In this document: positions 38,026 through 49,589 of the stretch, piece after piece | How positions within the stretch are numbered: the first letter of the stretch is position 1 | Layout of the letters: every line of letters begins with the position of its first letter | Assembly (NCBI GenBank): GCA_005019695.1 | Contig: RXID01014436.1 | Coordinates: 806,001 to 870,000, forward strand | Reading direction: 5' to 3' | Source: Trichopus zeylanicus subsp. travancoricus | Lineage: Eukaryota; Streptophyta; Magnoliopsida; Dioscoreales; Dioscoreaceae | Length of the DNA stretch: 64,000 nt | Notes under the pieces: model-generated | The model's database searches: none | Told to the model about the DNA's origin: nothing | The model's input: only the letters and a program-made list of their open reading frames with translations | Program-made: the position numbers and the translations under genes

Positions 38026-39235
38026 AACGTCTTAAACCCAATGCGATATTGTGTTTGGACGTCTGTAGCTCGCACCCCACCCAATCTAAAGATTTTGTTT
38101 TTCTCAATTCTCCAAAAAAAGGTCTCATTATTATATTTACAATAATCATCGTATTTAACTCAGTTTCAATTTTTGCACTTTGCCGATCTGATATTAAAAA
38201 TAATTATTGCCACTCATAGATCCTATTGCTTGCCCATTAGTTTGTTAATTCATCGGACCTCATAATCTCCCTCCTTTAAGGGCTTAGCATCATTGCTAAA
38301 TTAGCCCACACCAATTAAGAAATGCGAAGTACCTCTAATACCAATATGTGACGCCTTCAACTCAGCACGATATTATCCATAGATATTTGTGCCCCGCAAC
38401 CCACTCCACCTTAGAGTTTTGTTTTTCTCAGCTCTCTAGGAAAATACCTCATTGTTAGGTCAACGATAGTCATCATATTTAATCCAGTCTTAACTTCTGC
38501 ACTTTATCAATGTGAAAATAAAGACAACTACTGTTAGTCGCAGGTTCTTTTGTTTGTCTACTGACTACTAGCCCATCGAGCCTCACAATCTTTCCTCCTC
38601 AAAGGCTTAACGTCCTCGCTGAGTTAGCTGACATTAATCAAGAAATACGAAGTGCCTCTGATATCACTATATGACACCTTCGACTCAGTACGATATTGTT
38701 TTTAGATGTCTACGGCCCACAACCCATTCAATCCCAAAATTTTGTTTTTCCCATCTCCTCGAGAAAATGTTTCGTTATTGGGTGTACGGTAGTCATCATA
38801 TTTAGTCTAGTCTCAACTCCTGTATTTTATCGATGTAAAACTAAAGATAATTGTTGCCAGTCACAGGCATTATTGCCTGTCCACTGGCTTGCTGACCCAT
38901 CGAGCTTCATAATTTTCTCCTCTCAAAGATTCAGCGTCCTCGCTGAATTAGCTCACACCAATCAAGAAATATAGAATGACTTTGATATTATTATGTGACG
39001 CCTCCCATTCAATATGATGTTATTCATGAGCGTTTGTGACCCGCAGCCCACCCAATTTCAGGGTTTTGTTCTTCCCAGCTCTTCGAAAAAAAGCCTCACG
39101 GTTGGATTTACGATAGTTATCGTATTTAGTCCACTCTTAACTCTGTATTTTATTGATATGAAATTAAAGAAAACTACCGTCATAAACTCTACTATTTACC
39201 CACTGACTTAATGGCCCACCGCGCCTCACAAATAT
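38026..39235. repeat. Tandem array of about 325-bp units (3.7 copies)
   Basis: Units start at about 38026, 38350, 38672 and 38999 with a phrase like ACGCCTTCAACTCAGCACGA. Each then holds CCCACCCAATC, GTTTTGTTTTTCTCAGCTC, TCGTATTTAGTCCAGTCT and CCCATCGAGCCTCACAATC in the same order. Spacing is 322-327 bp. The last copy stops about 90 bp short, at the edge of the sucrose transporter remnant. The unit resembles a dispersed repeat found in many plant genomes, from memory and not checked. Confidence 0.9.
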
Positions 39236-39294
39236 ATTGAAATTATACTTCAATTCTGTCGTTTTTTCATATTATTAAATTAAAAATATGGCAG

Positions 39295-42136
39295 GAACTG
39301 GGATTATCGCGTGTGCTTTCTTCCCTGATGTGGCTGTGTGGCTCGACCGTAGGATTTCTAGTAAGTGCTTAAGCCCTGAATTTTTTTGTGAAATATCAGA
39401 TCATAATGAGGCTTTTCCTTCTCTCTATTTTAAAATATTTCCCAATCTGATTCATTTTATAAATATCAGGTGCAACCCTTTGTTGTGTGGAGTGACAGAT
39501 GTCGTTCAAGACTTGAAAGAAGAAGGCCATTTATATTTGCTGGTTATCTCGTCATATGCTCTGTTGTGTCTGTGAGCACTGAAAGACTTCATTTTCTAAT
39601 ATATTACTTTCAACTCTCGGCCTAAATTTTGATATGTATCTATATATATACGTTATATCTTTAGGTAATCATAATTGGTTTTTCTTCGGATAATGGGTAT
39701 GAAATGGGGGACACAAAGGAGCATTCCGGGTAAGCATTGCCTCTTTCTATCTCTCGATGTGAAAATTGAAAATGCTTTGATTCACTTGACGAAACCAGCG
39801 TTTACCATGGGAACCAATGGGCAGTAGCTGTCGTGTATGTGATGTGATTTTGTTGCTAGATTTCTCTAACAATGCAGCTCAGGTGAGTTTCTGAAGTTTT
39901 AAAACAAATTTTTGGGCTTGAGTTATCAATTTGAAGAGTCCATGCCCTGCAGGGTCCAGCACGAGCGCTTGCGGCTGATATCTCAGGTGAAAACTGATAG
40001 TTACCAAATTAACGCATTATTCGCATTATGTACTGCCATTACTTATTGAGATTCAACTGTTGTTGTGTACAGGGGAACACAGATGCAATGCAGCAAATGC
40101 CATCTTTTGTTCATGGATGGCTTTTGGGAACATCCTTGGCTATTCTTCTGGTGCCAGGGGCCAATGGCACAAGTATGTTTATTTATACTTTTTTCCCTCT
40201 AATTTCAGTTCATCTTCTAAGCTTACAAGGGTTCATCAATCATAGACGATTCCCTTTTCTGAAAACTAAGGCTTGTTATGAAGCCTGTGCAAATTTGAAG
40301 GGAGCTTTTCTTGTTGCTGTGGTATGTAATACTCTATTTTTGGAACATTAACAATGATATGAACAAGAAAAGTAGGAAACTTGAATGCTTTTTTCATGTT
40401 GGAACATTTCTTTCTGCTTGTGTATGACTGTGAGTCTAATTTCTACCAAAGAAATTCCACTTACTAAGCCAAGGAAATGGATAGACTTGGGAGAAAATCC
40501 GTTGAAAAATAAACAGAAGAGAGCCAGACCATTTGCTATAATCAAAGCCGCGAAGAATTTACATCCGAGAATGGCATCTGTGCTCCTTGTCACAGGCCTT
40601 ACTTGGATATCCATCAGATCCTGCAGTTACTGGATCAGCATTGCAAGTTATGATACTTTACAGATAAAATTTGCAGTTATTGTTGCTTCCATTTATACTA
40701 TATGATAAGGATTAGATGGGTCGCGAAGTATACCATGGTAATCCAAAGGGCACTCCAGCTCATGTTTCTGCTTTCAATCGAGGTGTTAGACAAGGGGCTT
40801 TTGGTCTTCTCTTGAACTCAGTATGAACTTGAACACTTTTAGAAATGCAAAATTGTGAATGTAGTAACTTAGTTGTAGTTTGATTAGGTTGTTCTTGCGG
40901 TGAGTTCTTTCTTGATTGAGTCAATGTGTTAGAGAATTGGGGCAAGGCTCGTACGAGTGTTGGGAAACTTCGTTGTGTTCCTTGCCATGACAGCAATAAA
41001 TATAAGGTCATAAGATATCACACTTAACCTCTATAGTTAGGTCATATCATATAATTAAAATCAATTACTCACAAACACATATACATGTTAACATGGTCAA
41101 AATTTTCTCTCATTGATAGAGTCACATCATATAATTAGAGCATAAATATACTTAGAGATATTTAGCAAAATTTTTCTGTGGTAATTATACATTTTTATAA
41201 CAAAATAAATAATTATAACTTAGTTTCACAAGTTTTTAAAAACAGAATTTTTATTTTATTTTTAAAATACATAAAATATCAATCTTATATTCAACAAATT
41301 ACTTATCACATAATACAATAATATGAAAAATCATAAACATTCAAAATAATTTATATACATTAACACATAATAGAGTAACTCATTTGCTTATCTCATTTGT
41401 TGACTCCCCAGATAATTTTTCAAAATTTTCATCTTTATTTTTCTGGAAATATTTTTTGTACACACAACGGTCACTTTAATCCTTTAACTACAAAAATCCT
41501 AATTCTTTTATAACATAAAAGATCACTTTTGCATAAAATCTCAACTAAAATAAATAATTTTAACTAGATAAAATCCAAATTTAACTAAAATTCTATTTGA
41601 GTTGGATATCAATTTTTTTTGCATCAATATATTTTTTTTGTAGTTTTTGTTGCATATTGTGTTTAATTTGCCGTTTGCTGTGACTACACAACTGCTAAAA
41701 ATGAAGGTGGAGAACAAGGTGTGCTTCTTATCTGAATCACAATAATTCTTGTTACATAATGAGACTTATTATTTATTCATCATCTGAACCCTGCAGGATT
41801 GTGTACTGGAGTATTGAACATCTCCATTGTCATTCCTCAGGTATTTTTTCAAAACTTCAAGTGAATTTCTTTCTTTCTGCGACTGGAAGGAAGAACAAAT
41901 TTGACACCAATATACTATATTCTGCAGTTAAATTCAGAGGTGTTTTCTGGACTCGTTTGCAGGTGATCATTGCTCTCGCTGCTTGTCCGTGGGATGCCAC
42001 ATTCGGGAAGAAAAACATCCCAGCATTTGCTCTAGCTGCTGTCTTTGCCTTTGTATGTGGCTTTGCTGGTCTGTTCATGCTTCCAAAACTCTCAAAAAGC
42101 AACTATGGCGGCGGCATTGCCTCTGGTCCCCATTAA
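39295..42136 (+). pseudogene. Decayed sucrose/H+ symporter gene (SUT/SUC family)
   Basis: Plant SUTs import sucrose with protons through 12 membrane helices. In-order exon traces are: 39295-39360 (ELGLSRVLSSLMWLCGS), 39470-39571 (WSDRCRSRLERRRPFI, the loop 2-3 signature), 39665-39729, 39799-39882 (frame change), 39953-39986 (GPARALAADIS), 40073-40172 (HRCNAANAIFCSWMAFGNI), 40246-40321, about 40385-40640 (KEIPL, then MASVLLVTGLTW), 40710-40820 (MGREVYHGNPKGTPAHVS), about 40931-40995, about 41651-41720 (frame change), 41797-41840 (LCTGVLNISIVIPQ) and 41963-42136 (CPWDATFGKKNIPAF to the stop). The N-terminal helices are missing. The conserved Trp before MGREVYHG is a TAG stop at 40713-40715. An AT-rich block fills 41000-41640. 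Introns remain, so this is a degraded gene copy, not a processed one. Confidence 0.88.
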
Positions 42137-42727
42137 CAACACACTTCTCTAGTTTTCTCAACATCCATTTCTGGTAATTTGAAGAAGTTTTCACTGGTAA
42201 AGAGCACTTCAATAAGACGAGGTGTTGAAGCGAGAACATGTTTTACGCAACAAGAACCTCAGAGGAGATGTCGTAAGTGTTGTTGATCAGATAAGTGCCA
42301 TGCAAAGTAGGTAGTTTGGCGTCCTTAGTGATCTTGATCAGATGAGTGCCATACAAGTAGGTAGGTTGGTTTCGCTGAAATATCTATTTGTGTAGTTTGT
42401 ATAGTTAAGGAGTTTGCTTCCACGAAGGCGAAAAGATACATCAATAAAGTTCCATGCTTTTTGAGTCAGTCAGTACATATTTCTCCAAACTTGCACATAT
42501 TGCGCGAAACATCTGTCACATCTGACGCACGACGCACATCCTGACTGAGAACCAGGCCCGCTTCCACAAGAACCAAAGGCTTCCTGAGCCCTCAAGAAAA
42601 GCAGCTTTGTTATTTTGTTTCTGGAAGTGCCCTTTGGCTTGTTAAAAAAAAATACAAATAACAAATAAATCGATCACAGACAAAAGATTTTCATGTCTTC
42701 CTACTCAATTAGATTGCTGAACTAGTC
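42137..42727. other. 3' flank of the sucrose transporter remnant
   Basis: Contains a short direct repeat (GATCAGATAAGTGCCATGCAA near 42285, GATCAGATGAGTGCCATACAA near 42335) with TAGGTAGTTTGG/TAGGTAGGTTGG after each copy. No gene recognised. Confidence 0.45.
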
Positions 42728-42994
42728 ATGGAGAACACTACAATGCCTTGTGTCCTGTTTTCTGTTCTCCTTCTCTTGGTATGTTGCAAGGAGTGGCCCT
42801 TTTGGTCCCTCTATTTCCATTTCATTCATTAAATTGTGGCTGCTGTTGAACTTAAAAAGCTGCATTGCATGTTTCTCTGACCATGCAAATGTGAATTTCT
42901 CCTTTAACAATTGCTAAGCTTCTGAATTAATTATTTTTTGCAGCTAATAATTCTAAATGCAACTGCAATGCTGATGGATGATTTTCTGCAGTAG
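42728..42994 (+). CDS. Possible small two-exon peptide gene with a hydrophobic start
   Basis: An ATG at 42728 opens 17 codons (MENTTMPCVLFSVLLLL) up to a GTATGT donor at 42779. After a 165-bp intron-like stretch ending TTTTTTGCAG, the frame resumes at 42944 and reaches TAG at 42992-42994, giving 33 residues in all. The hydrophobic core followed by NATA looks like a signal peptide, and almost nothing would remain of the mature part. It may be a truncated secreted-peptide gene, or chance. The splice sites are good but the family is unknown. Confidence 0.2.
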
Positions 42995-44164
42995 TTCGAA
43001 TGCAGAAAATTGAAGTTCCTTCAGACTATCTGGCTACTTCTTATATTCTAACTTCAAAACAAAATGTTTTGTGTGGTTGATAGACTACTTCCCACTAGAA
43101 ACTATTTTTTAAAAAGTAAAACGGCAAGACGACTTTTCTCTAAGCAAAAGTAGCATGATTCAGAAGCTTTAGAGTTGGTTAACAGTACTTCAAATTTTAA
43201 TAGCATGCCATGATAATTCTAAATTTTAAAGTAGTCAAAAGGCATAATTATAAAATAGAATAATCTGCCATTATTAGATTCTGGCAGAGTTTATGTCATT
43301 ATAAGCAGAATAACCGGAAATTGCTCCTCAATTAACGAAAGGAAGCCAACGAGGGCCGCGTGCTTAGAACAAGTCAATCGCAGAGAGATTCATATGATGT
43401 CATAGAGGGAAAAAATTTCAAAAAAAGAAAAACAATTTATCAGATACATGATCACCACATCTTGTTTCCTATTCCATTTCTGGTGCTGTAGATGCCATCT
43501 GTAGTTCAAAAAGATGCAATATGATCATAAAATAATCAAGCTGATGGCTAGCAACATTCACGCTCAATCATCCAATTATTAGAACATCAAGACAGTCGTC
43601 CTCGGAAATCAACGTAGTTTAAGAACTTGTCCTCAAACATGTCAATAGCTATGCAAAAAGACTCCATAGATTTGAGAGTTTGGCAAGGTCATCATTGGCA
43701 CGAAAAATAAGAAATTATATTCCCTGAGAGTAGCAATCAAGATAATAAGTTGTTGCTTCAAATTCATATTAATTACTTTGATCTATTTATTACATTAGCA
43801 ACAAAAAGGAGATTTATATACATATACATATGTATGAAGAACTTACACAAGCTAATTTCCGCACCTCCAAAGCTATTCTGTTCTCCCCTCAAATGTCTAA
43901 ATCCTCAAATCCAATCTGCAACAACGTTACATAATAAGCAAAAACAATTGACTTCTCTATTTTTTTTTTCTGTTTGCAGACACAGAGATGCAAAACAAAA
44001 CACTTAACAAAAAAAAACGAAGCAAAACAAAAACACACCAAAATGAAGACAATGCCTAAAATCTCATAATAACCTTCAGAATTTCAGCTTTGTTTCTCCA
44101 AGCCAAATTTCTCTATATATGTTACAACGATCCTTCTTTCAGTAATAGAATCGATCAACTAAAC
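42995..44164. other. Intergenic sequence and 3' region of the glutaredoxin-domain gene
   Basis: 43000-43700 shows no gene. About 43990-44164 would be the 3' UTR of the minus-strand gene that ends at 44165. No repeats stand out. Confidence 0.35.
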
Positions 44165-45364
44165 TCAGCAACAAACCGGGCAGCGAACAAGCCCGTTCTC
44201 ATTGCAATCGGGGCACCGCCGGAATCCTCCAAACTCCTCCTCCTCCACTTCTTCCACATCCATCTCTTCAATAAAGACCTTGCAGCTCCCTGAACAGGTC
44301 CCACACGGCACAAACCGCATATCTCCACATCCTCCACACAACCCAGCCTCGCCGCCTTTCCCCATCATCGCCATTTGACAGCCTTCAAAAGCCTTACCCA
44401 ACTCGCTTGTATCATGCATGTGCCTCACTTCCTCCGCACCGCCTATGTACCGCCCATTAGCAAACACTCTTGGCAACTTGCTTCCCCCGAACCCTGGCCC
44501 GAGCATCTCATTCAACTCCTCCTTAAACCCTCCATGCATCGAAACATCTCTTTCATCAACATGAACTCCATATCCTTTCAATATAACCCTTACCGTCGAG
44601 CAATCCTCGTAGGTGTTTCGCACTCCCCGGAGGCTAGTGAAGTAGAAGACAACCTTCTCTTCGCCGCCGGGCGGGCACTTGCAAGCCGGAACCACCTTCG
44701 TCGCATTGGCATTGAAACAGGCTCTCTTAGCATCAATCTTCTCTTGGAATGCAGTGATTCTAGCCTTCACAATACCTGTGAACTTCGGTATCTCCCTAAC
44801 ATTGCTAACTTCAAAACCCCTGCTTTTCCTCTGCAAAGCAGGCTTCTCTTGTTCTGGCGAGCGGAGAAGGAACGGCTGCTGCGGCGAGAGCTCTTCCAGC
44901 GCCTTCCGGAATGCAGGAAGCATCTCCGGATCAAAATCAGCAGCAACAGATTCTTGTTTTTCTTCAATCTTCGCCAACTTTGGAGGCGGCTCCTGGGTAA
45001 CGTGGAACGAGAAGGAGTAGTCGGAATGACGGCGAGGAGCGGGCTCTTCCAGGCCTTCCATGAGCTCCCATTCATTGATGGTCTCGGGCTCATTATGGGG
45101 CGTCATCGTGGGGGTCTTCGGAATCTTCGTCTCTATCATCTCGGACCAGGCCTTGGCCTTATTGAGCTCGGCGTCGAGCTCCGGCTGGTCGTTGGAGCTC
45201 TTCATCATCTCCTCGTCGGCGTTGTCGAGCTTGAGCAACCCCAGCGTCGACGAGTTAAAGGACACGACATGGTTCCGCCGTCCAGGAAACGAGTGGCTCC
45301 CCGGCAGAGGCGACGAGCTACGCCGCCGGTCCCGCCGATCCTGCTTGGAGCTCGTGCAACCCAT
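44165..45364 (-). CDS. Intronless plant glutaredoxin-domain protein with C-terminal Cys-rich module
   Basis: A single 399-codon frame. It begins MGCTSSK, a good N-myristoylation signal (Gly2) that may anchor the protein to membranes. Residues 8-235 are low-complexity and Ser/Glu-rich. Residues 237-329 form a glutaredoxin-like thioredoxin fold (VVFYFTSLRGVRNTYEDC, then the cis-Pro motif KLPRVF and GG at 308-309). Residues 343-399 carry four CxxC pairs (CGGC, CGTC, CPDC, CPVC plus a final C), like a zinc-binding DnaJ-type module. The usual CPYC active site is replaced by LRGVRNTYEDC, which is normal for this plant family. Its biochemical function is poorly known; a redox or metal-binding role is inference. 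The start is fixed by the MGC motif. The upstream region is A/G-rich on the plus strand, a pyrimidine-rich leader on the coding strand. Confidence 0.9.
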   Translation of the reverse strand: MGCTSSKQDRRDRRRSSSPLPGSHSFPGRRNHVVSFNSSTLGLLKLDNADEEMMKSSNDQPELDAELNKAKAWSEMIETKIPKTPTMTPHNEPETINEWELMEGLEEPAPRRHSDYSFSFHVTQEPPPKLAKIEEKQESVAADFDPEMLPAFRKALEELSPQQPFLLRSPEQEKPALQRKSRGFEVSNVREIPKFTGIVKARITAFQEKIDAKRACFNANATKVVPACKCPPGGEEKVVFYFTSLRGVRNTYEDCSTVRVILKGYGVHVDERDVSMHGGFKEELNEMLGPGFGGSKLPRVFANGRYIGGAEEVRHMHDTSELGKAFEGCQMAMMGKGGEAGLCGGCGDMRFVPCGTCSGSCKVFIEEMDVEEVEEEEFGGFRRCPDCNENGLVRCPVCC

Positions 45365-46070
45365 AAAGATCGGATTTTTATGGACTAGAACCGGAGAAAT
45401 GAGAGATTTTTATCCAATTCAAGAAGAAATTAACCAAAAAAATCGATTTTTTCTTAAAAAACCAAAATATAAAAAGATTTGGGATTGCCTAGATTAGATC
45501 TGAGAAACATTCTCCCAGACTTCGAGACAAAGCAACTTAAAAAATAATTTTTTAACAAAAAAATTGAATCAAAAAGAAAAACACAGTTTTCATTCAGGTC
45601 AAAAAAGAAAACAAAATTGACCAAACAGAGCACAAACAAAACCGCAAAATTCACAGAAATCATCAGGAGAACAATGAAGAAGATGGAGAAGAAGAGAATA
45701 CGAGGAGAGAGAAGACGTTAATGACCATTGGTGCGGTAACTCGGAGTCAAAAGGGGAGACATGATCAGAGAAGAAGAGGAAGACTTGTTTGTTGACTATG
45801 GTGCACTAAAAAACCTGCTTTATCTCTCTATCGCAATCTGGCAGGAAAATTTTGGAGCTCTGAAGAGATTTCTGGGGAAAAGAAACCGGCGAAAAGGGCT
45901 CTAAATTGGAGAAATTCAAAGAAAAAAATGAGAGAGGAATAAGGGGAAGAAGGTGGTGGAAATGTCCGACACAAAATGGGGTTAGGTTGGTTCGTTTAAT
46001 TGAGAGAAAATTACTTTTCAGCCCCTCGAATTTTTTTATTCCAAATGAGTCCTACGTATATCTTTTTGGG
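45365..46070 (-). other. Leader and promoter region of the glutaredoxin-domain gene
   Basis: The coding strand is T- and CT-rich for several hundred bases before the start codon. No clear TATA box was found. The distal edge abuts the mobile element that begins near 46071. Confidence 0.35.
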
Positions 46071-46399
46071 TAATTACCTGCCCCATAATTAGGGCTAATT
46101 ACGTATATCCCATAATTTCCGTAATTACCCATACTATCCCTTTTCAAAATATTTACCTAAGCACTGATTGTTATTTAATTAAAATTTTCTTCAAAAATTT
46201 TGATTTTACTCTATATTATTTTTACAATTAAACCTCTAAAAACTTGTTTTTTCCACTCTCATTCTTTTTCTCAATATATTTATAAATAAGCTTTTGAAAT
46301 ATTTTTATTTATAAAAAAATTCAAATGTTAATATTTTTCAAAAAAATATTTATAAAGGAGCTAAAATATTTTAAACATTATATAAATAAACCCTAATAT

Positions 46400-47985
46400 T
46401 TGCATATTTACAAATAAGCCCCTTGAATTTTTTTATTTATAAAAAGTCCAAATGTTAATATTTTTTATATGAAAATTTATAAAAAGGACCTTAAATAGTT
46501 TAAATATTTTACAAATAAACCCTACATAAGAAATTTAATTACAAAGCTTATATTTGTGAATTTACAAATAAGTCCCTTGAATTTTTTATTGATAAATAAG
46601 TCAAAAATTTATAAGTTTAAAAAAATTAACAAAAAAAGTTGAAAGTATTAAAACTTAAAATTTTAAAATATAAGTTCAATATTTTCTATATTTACAAATA
46701 GACCCCTAAAAATTTTTTATTTATAAATAAGCCCAACTTTTATCAATTTTTTAATAAAATTTCACAATATTGAAGTTTTAAAAATTAAAATTTTGAATTA
46801 CAAATTTAGTATTTGTATATTTATAAATAGACCCCGTGAATATTTTTATATATAAATAAGTTCAAAATTTTATCATCTTTAAAATAAAATTTTACAAAAA
46901 AGACATTAAAGACTTTTTAACTTAAAATTTCAAATTACAAGTTTAATATTTGTATATTTATAAATAGATCTAAATATATTATTTATTTTAAATTTTATTA
47001 TTTTCTAAATAAAATTTTACAAAGAAGACAGTGAAGATTTTAAAACTTAAAATTTGAAATTACAAGTTTCATATTTGTACATTTACAAATTGACCCATTG
47101 AATATTTTTATTTATAAATAAGTCAAAATTTTAATCATTTTTAAAATTAAATTTTACAAAAAAGACATTAAAGGTTTTAAAACTTAAAATTTAAAATTAA
47201 AAGTTTCATGTTTCTACATTTTCAAATAGATCCCTTAACTATTTTTATTTATAAATAAGTCTACATTTTTTCTCATATTTTAAATAAAATTTTATAAAAA
47301 AGACATTGAAGGTTTTCAAATTAAAAATTTAAAATTACAAGTTTAACATGTGTACATTTAAAAATAGACCCTTTGAATATTTTTATTTATAAGTAAGTCC
47401 AAATTTTATTTATTTTAAAACTAAATTTTCGAATTAAATCATTGAAGGTTTGAAAACTTAAAATTTAAACATTATAACTTTCATATTGTATATTTACAAT
47501 AAACCTCATGAATATTTTTATTTATAAATAAGTCTAAAATTTTTATCATGTTCTAAATAAAATTTTACAAAAAAGACATTGAAGGTTTTAAAACTTAAAA
47601 TTTAAAATTACAAGTTTAATATTTACATATTTAAAATTAAACCCCTTGAATATTTTTATTTATAAATAAGTCTAAATTTTATTTATTTTAAAACTAAATT
47701 TTACAAATAAGTCATTGAAGGTTTGAAAACTTAAAATTTAAAATTACAACTTTCATGTTATACATTTACAAATAGACACCTTGAATATTTTTATTTATAA
47801 ATAAGTCTAAATTTTTTATCATGTTTTAAATAAAATTTTACAAAAAAGATATTGAAGGTTATAAAACTTAAAATTTAAAATTATAAGTTTGATATTTATA
47901 CATTTAAAATTAGACCCCTTGAATATTTTATTTATAAATAAGTCTAACTTTTATTTATTTTAAATTAAATTTCACAAATAGACCT
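46400..47985. repeat. Internal array of about twelve 130-140-bp units in element copy 1
   Basis: The phrase TTTACAAATAGACCCCTTGA, in variants, recurs about every 135 bp, near 46418, 46561, 46691, 46821, 46959, 47080, 47218, 47357, 47491, 47630, 47765 and 47900. Each is followed by ATTTTTATTTATAAATAAGT and then a TTTTACAAAAAAGACATTGA-like phrase. Copies vary in sequence but keep order and spacing. Confidence 0.85.
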
Positions 47986-47987
47986 CT

Positions 47988-48140
47988 CGTCGGCCGTGCC
48001 GGCGCCTGCGCGCCTTTGCTCTCGCCGGTGCGTTCGCTGCTCGCCGCGCGCCGGCACCCTCGCCGCTAGCCGGCGCCCTCGCCTACGCCCTCACTACGCC
48101 CGTGCGTCGGCGCCCTCGCCCTCTCGCGCCGCCCTCGGTG
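47988..48140. other. GC-rich cassette in element copy 1
   Basis: An abrupt switch from AT-rich array to about 150 bp of GCC/CGC/CTCGCC-rich DNA follows the phrase CAAATAGACCTCTCG. It holds repeated GCCGGCGCC and CGCCCTCGCC motifs. No recognisable protein. A cassette of the same type occupies the same place in copy 2. Confidence 0.75.
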
Positions 48141-48420
48141 CTCGTTTATAAATAGTTGGACTTTTTTATAAATAAAAAAATTTCAAGGGTTTATTTGTAA
48201 ATGGTTTGGGAGAAAGAATGAGAATGAGAAAATAAGTTTTTAGGAGTTTAATTGTAAAAATCACGAGGGTAAAATCGAAATTTTTAGAGAAAATTTTGAT
48301 TAAATAACAATCAGAGGGGTGTAGGTAAATATTTTGAAAAAAGAGGTAGTGTAAGTAATTACGAAAATTACAAGAGATTTTTCGTAATTATCGAAAATTA
48401 GGGGTTGTAGGTAATTAGCT

Positions 48421-49589
48421 CTATTTTTTTTTGCTTTCACCTCCTATAGTTATGCAAAATATTAATAATGGATCCCATCATGGATATCTAGCAAATATAT
48501 TTTTTTTAAATCCCACGTTACCCTTTAGTTTAGATTTTGTGCGACCATGTTTTCTTCTATTTTCGACCTCCATTTTTCTACAGTTTTCCTCAACTCTACA
48601 CCACCATCTTTGTAAATTGAACAAAAATTAAATATAGAAGAGAATATAGAATCTACTATAATCACCAATGATACAATTATATTTTTTAAAATTTTTATTT
48701 ACTAGTAATTTCACTATTTTTAGAGTTTTTTATATATAACTTTTAAAAAATAGCTACATTATCTATAATTATCTGATTTTTTTTTTGTAACTACTTTTGG
48801 AGAGATTTCAGAGAGGTCTTAAATACTTGGGTCAAAGCAATTATATTTTATAAAAATATACTAGGTATATTTAAGTGACCAAAATGCTCTCATATAGTCG
48901 TTGAAAATTTTAATTATAAATATAGTAATTTCATGGGATTTAGGACGAAATTTAGTTGAGTATTTTTTTAACAGCACAATAATTTTAAATTTAAATATAC
49001 AAATTTGATATACCTAATCAAAAAAATAGAATACTAAACAGTAGCACTACAAATGAATGAAGTTTTAGATAATAAGATAAGTCTAAGACTTCAACTACAA
49101 ATTCCTAAAAAATTTTGGAAAGAAAATTGTATGTAGGTGGATTAAAAAATCAAAATTCTAATTCTATTTTCGGTTTTATTTTTTATTATTTTACTTTATA
49201 CTTTGTGAGTGGTCTGTTACGCATGAAATACTAATCCCAAAGCTAAAAAGACGAGATGAGTTAAGGGATAAAATAAATATTTTATTTCTTAACTATGATT
49301 TAACTTTTTCAAACCAGTTGGACCAAAAAAACCTAAAATCTCTCTAAAAATCAAAGAAAAAAATTGTACATAATTGTGACAAAGTCAAAAATTATACATA
49401 ATCTAGCTATTTTTCAAGAGTTGGATGTAAAAAAACTCTTTTTAATATCTTAATATTAAAGAAAACCAAAAAAAGGAAAGATAAAAGAAAGGATGGGATA
49501 GCATTACAACCATTATTTTTTTATTTATGAAATTATTCAATTAATTTATAAAAAATGAAGTTGACTTTAACCATATAAAGATAAAAAAT
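48421..49589. other. AT-rich sequence between mobile elements
   Basis: AT-rich throughout, with no recognised gene. The phrases ATTATACATAATCTAGCTATTTT near 49390 and ATAACTTTTAAAAAATAGCTACATTATCTATAATTA near 48740 look like weak inverted counterparts, perhaps edges of another old element. Confidence 0.3.

Larger units (their letters stand above)
46071..48417. mobile_element. Long-armed non-autonomous DNA element, copy 1
   Basis: The left arm (46071-about 46300) begins TAATTACCTGCCCCATAATT. The right arm (about 48140-48417) reverse-complements to TAATTACCTACAACCCCTAA. The arms continue to match through CAAAATATTTACCTA, GATTGTTATTTAAT and AAAATTT(T/C)GATTTTAC, giving inverted repeats of at least 200 bp. 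Between them lie a tandem array (46400-47985) and a GC-rich cassette (47988-48140). No transposase is present. The same plan, with related arms, recurs at 55928-59693. Long arms and a gene-capturing relative recall Mutator Pack-type or foldback elements. A clear target duplication was not found, so the superfamily is open. Confidence 0.75.

Noticed and set aside
44375..45388. 337-codon plus-strand frame opposite the glutaredoxin-domain gene
   Set aside because: It is the antisense shadow of a clearly coding minus-strand gene with GC-rich third positions.
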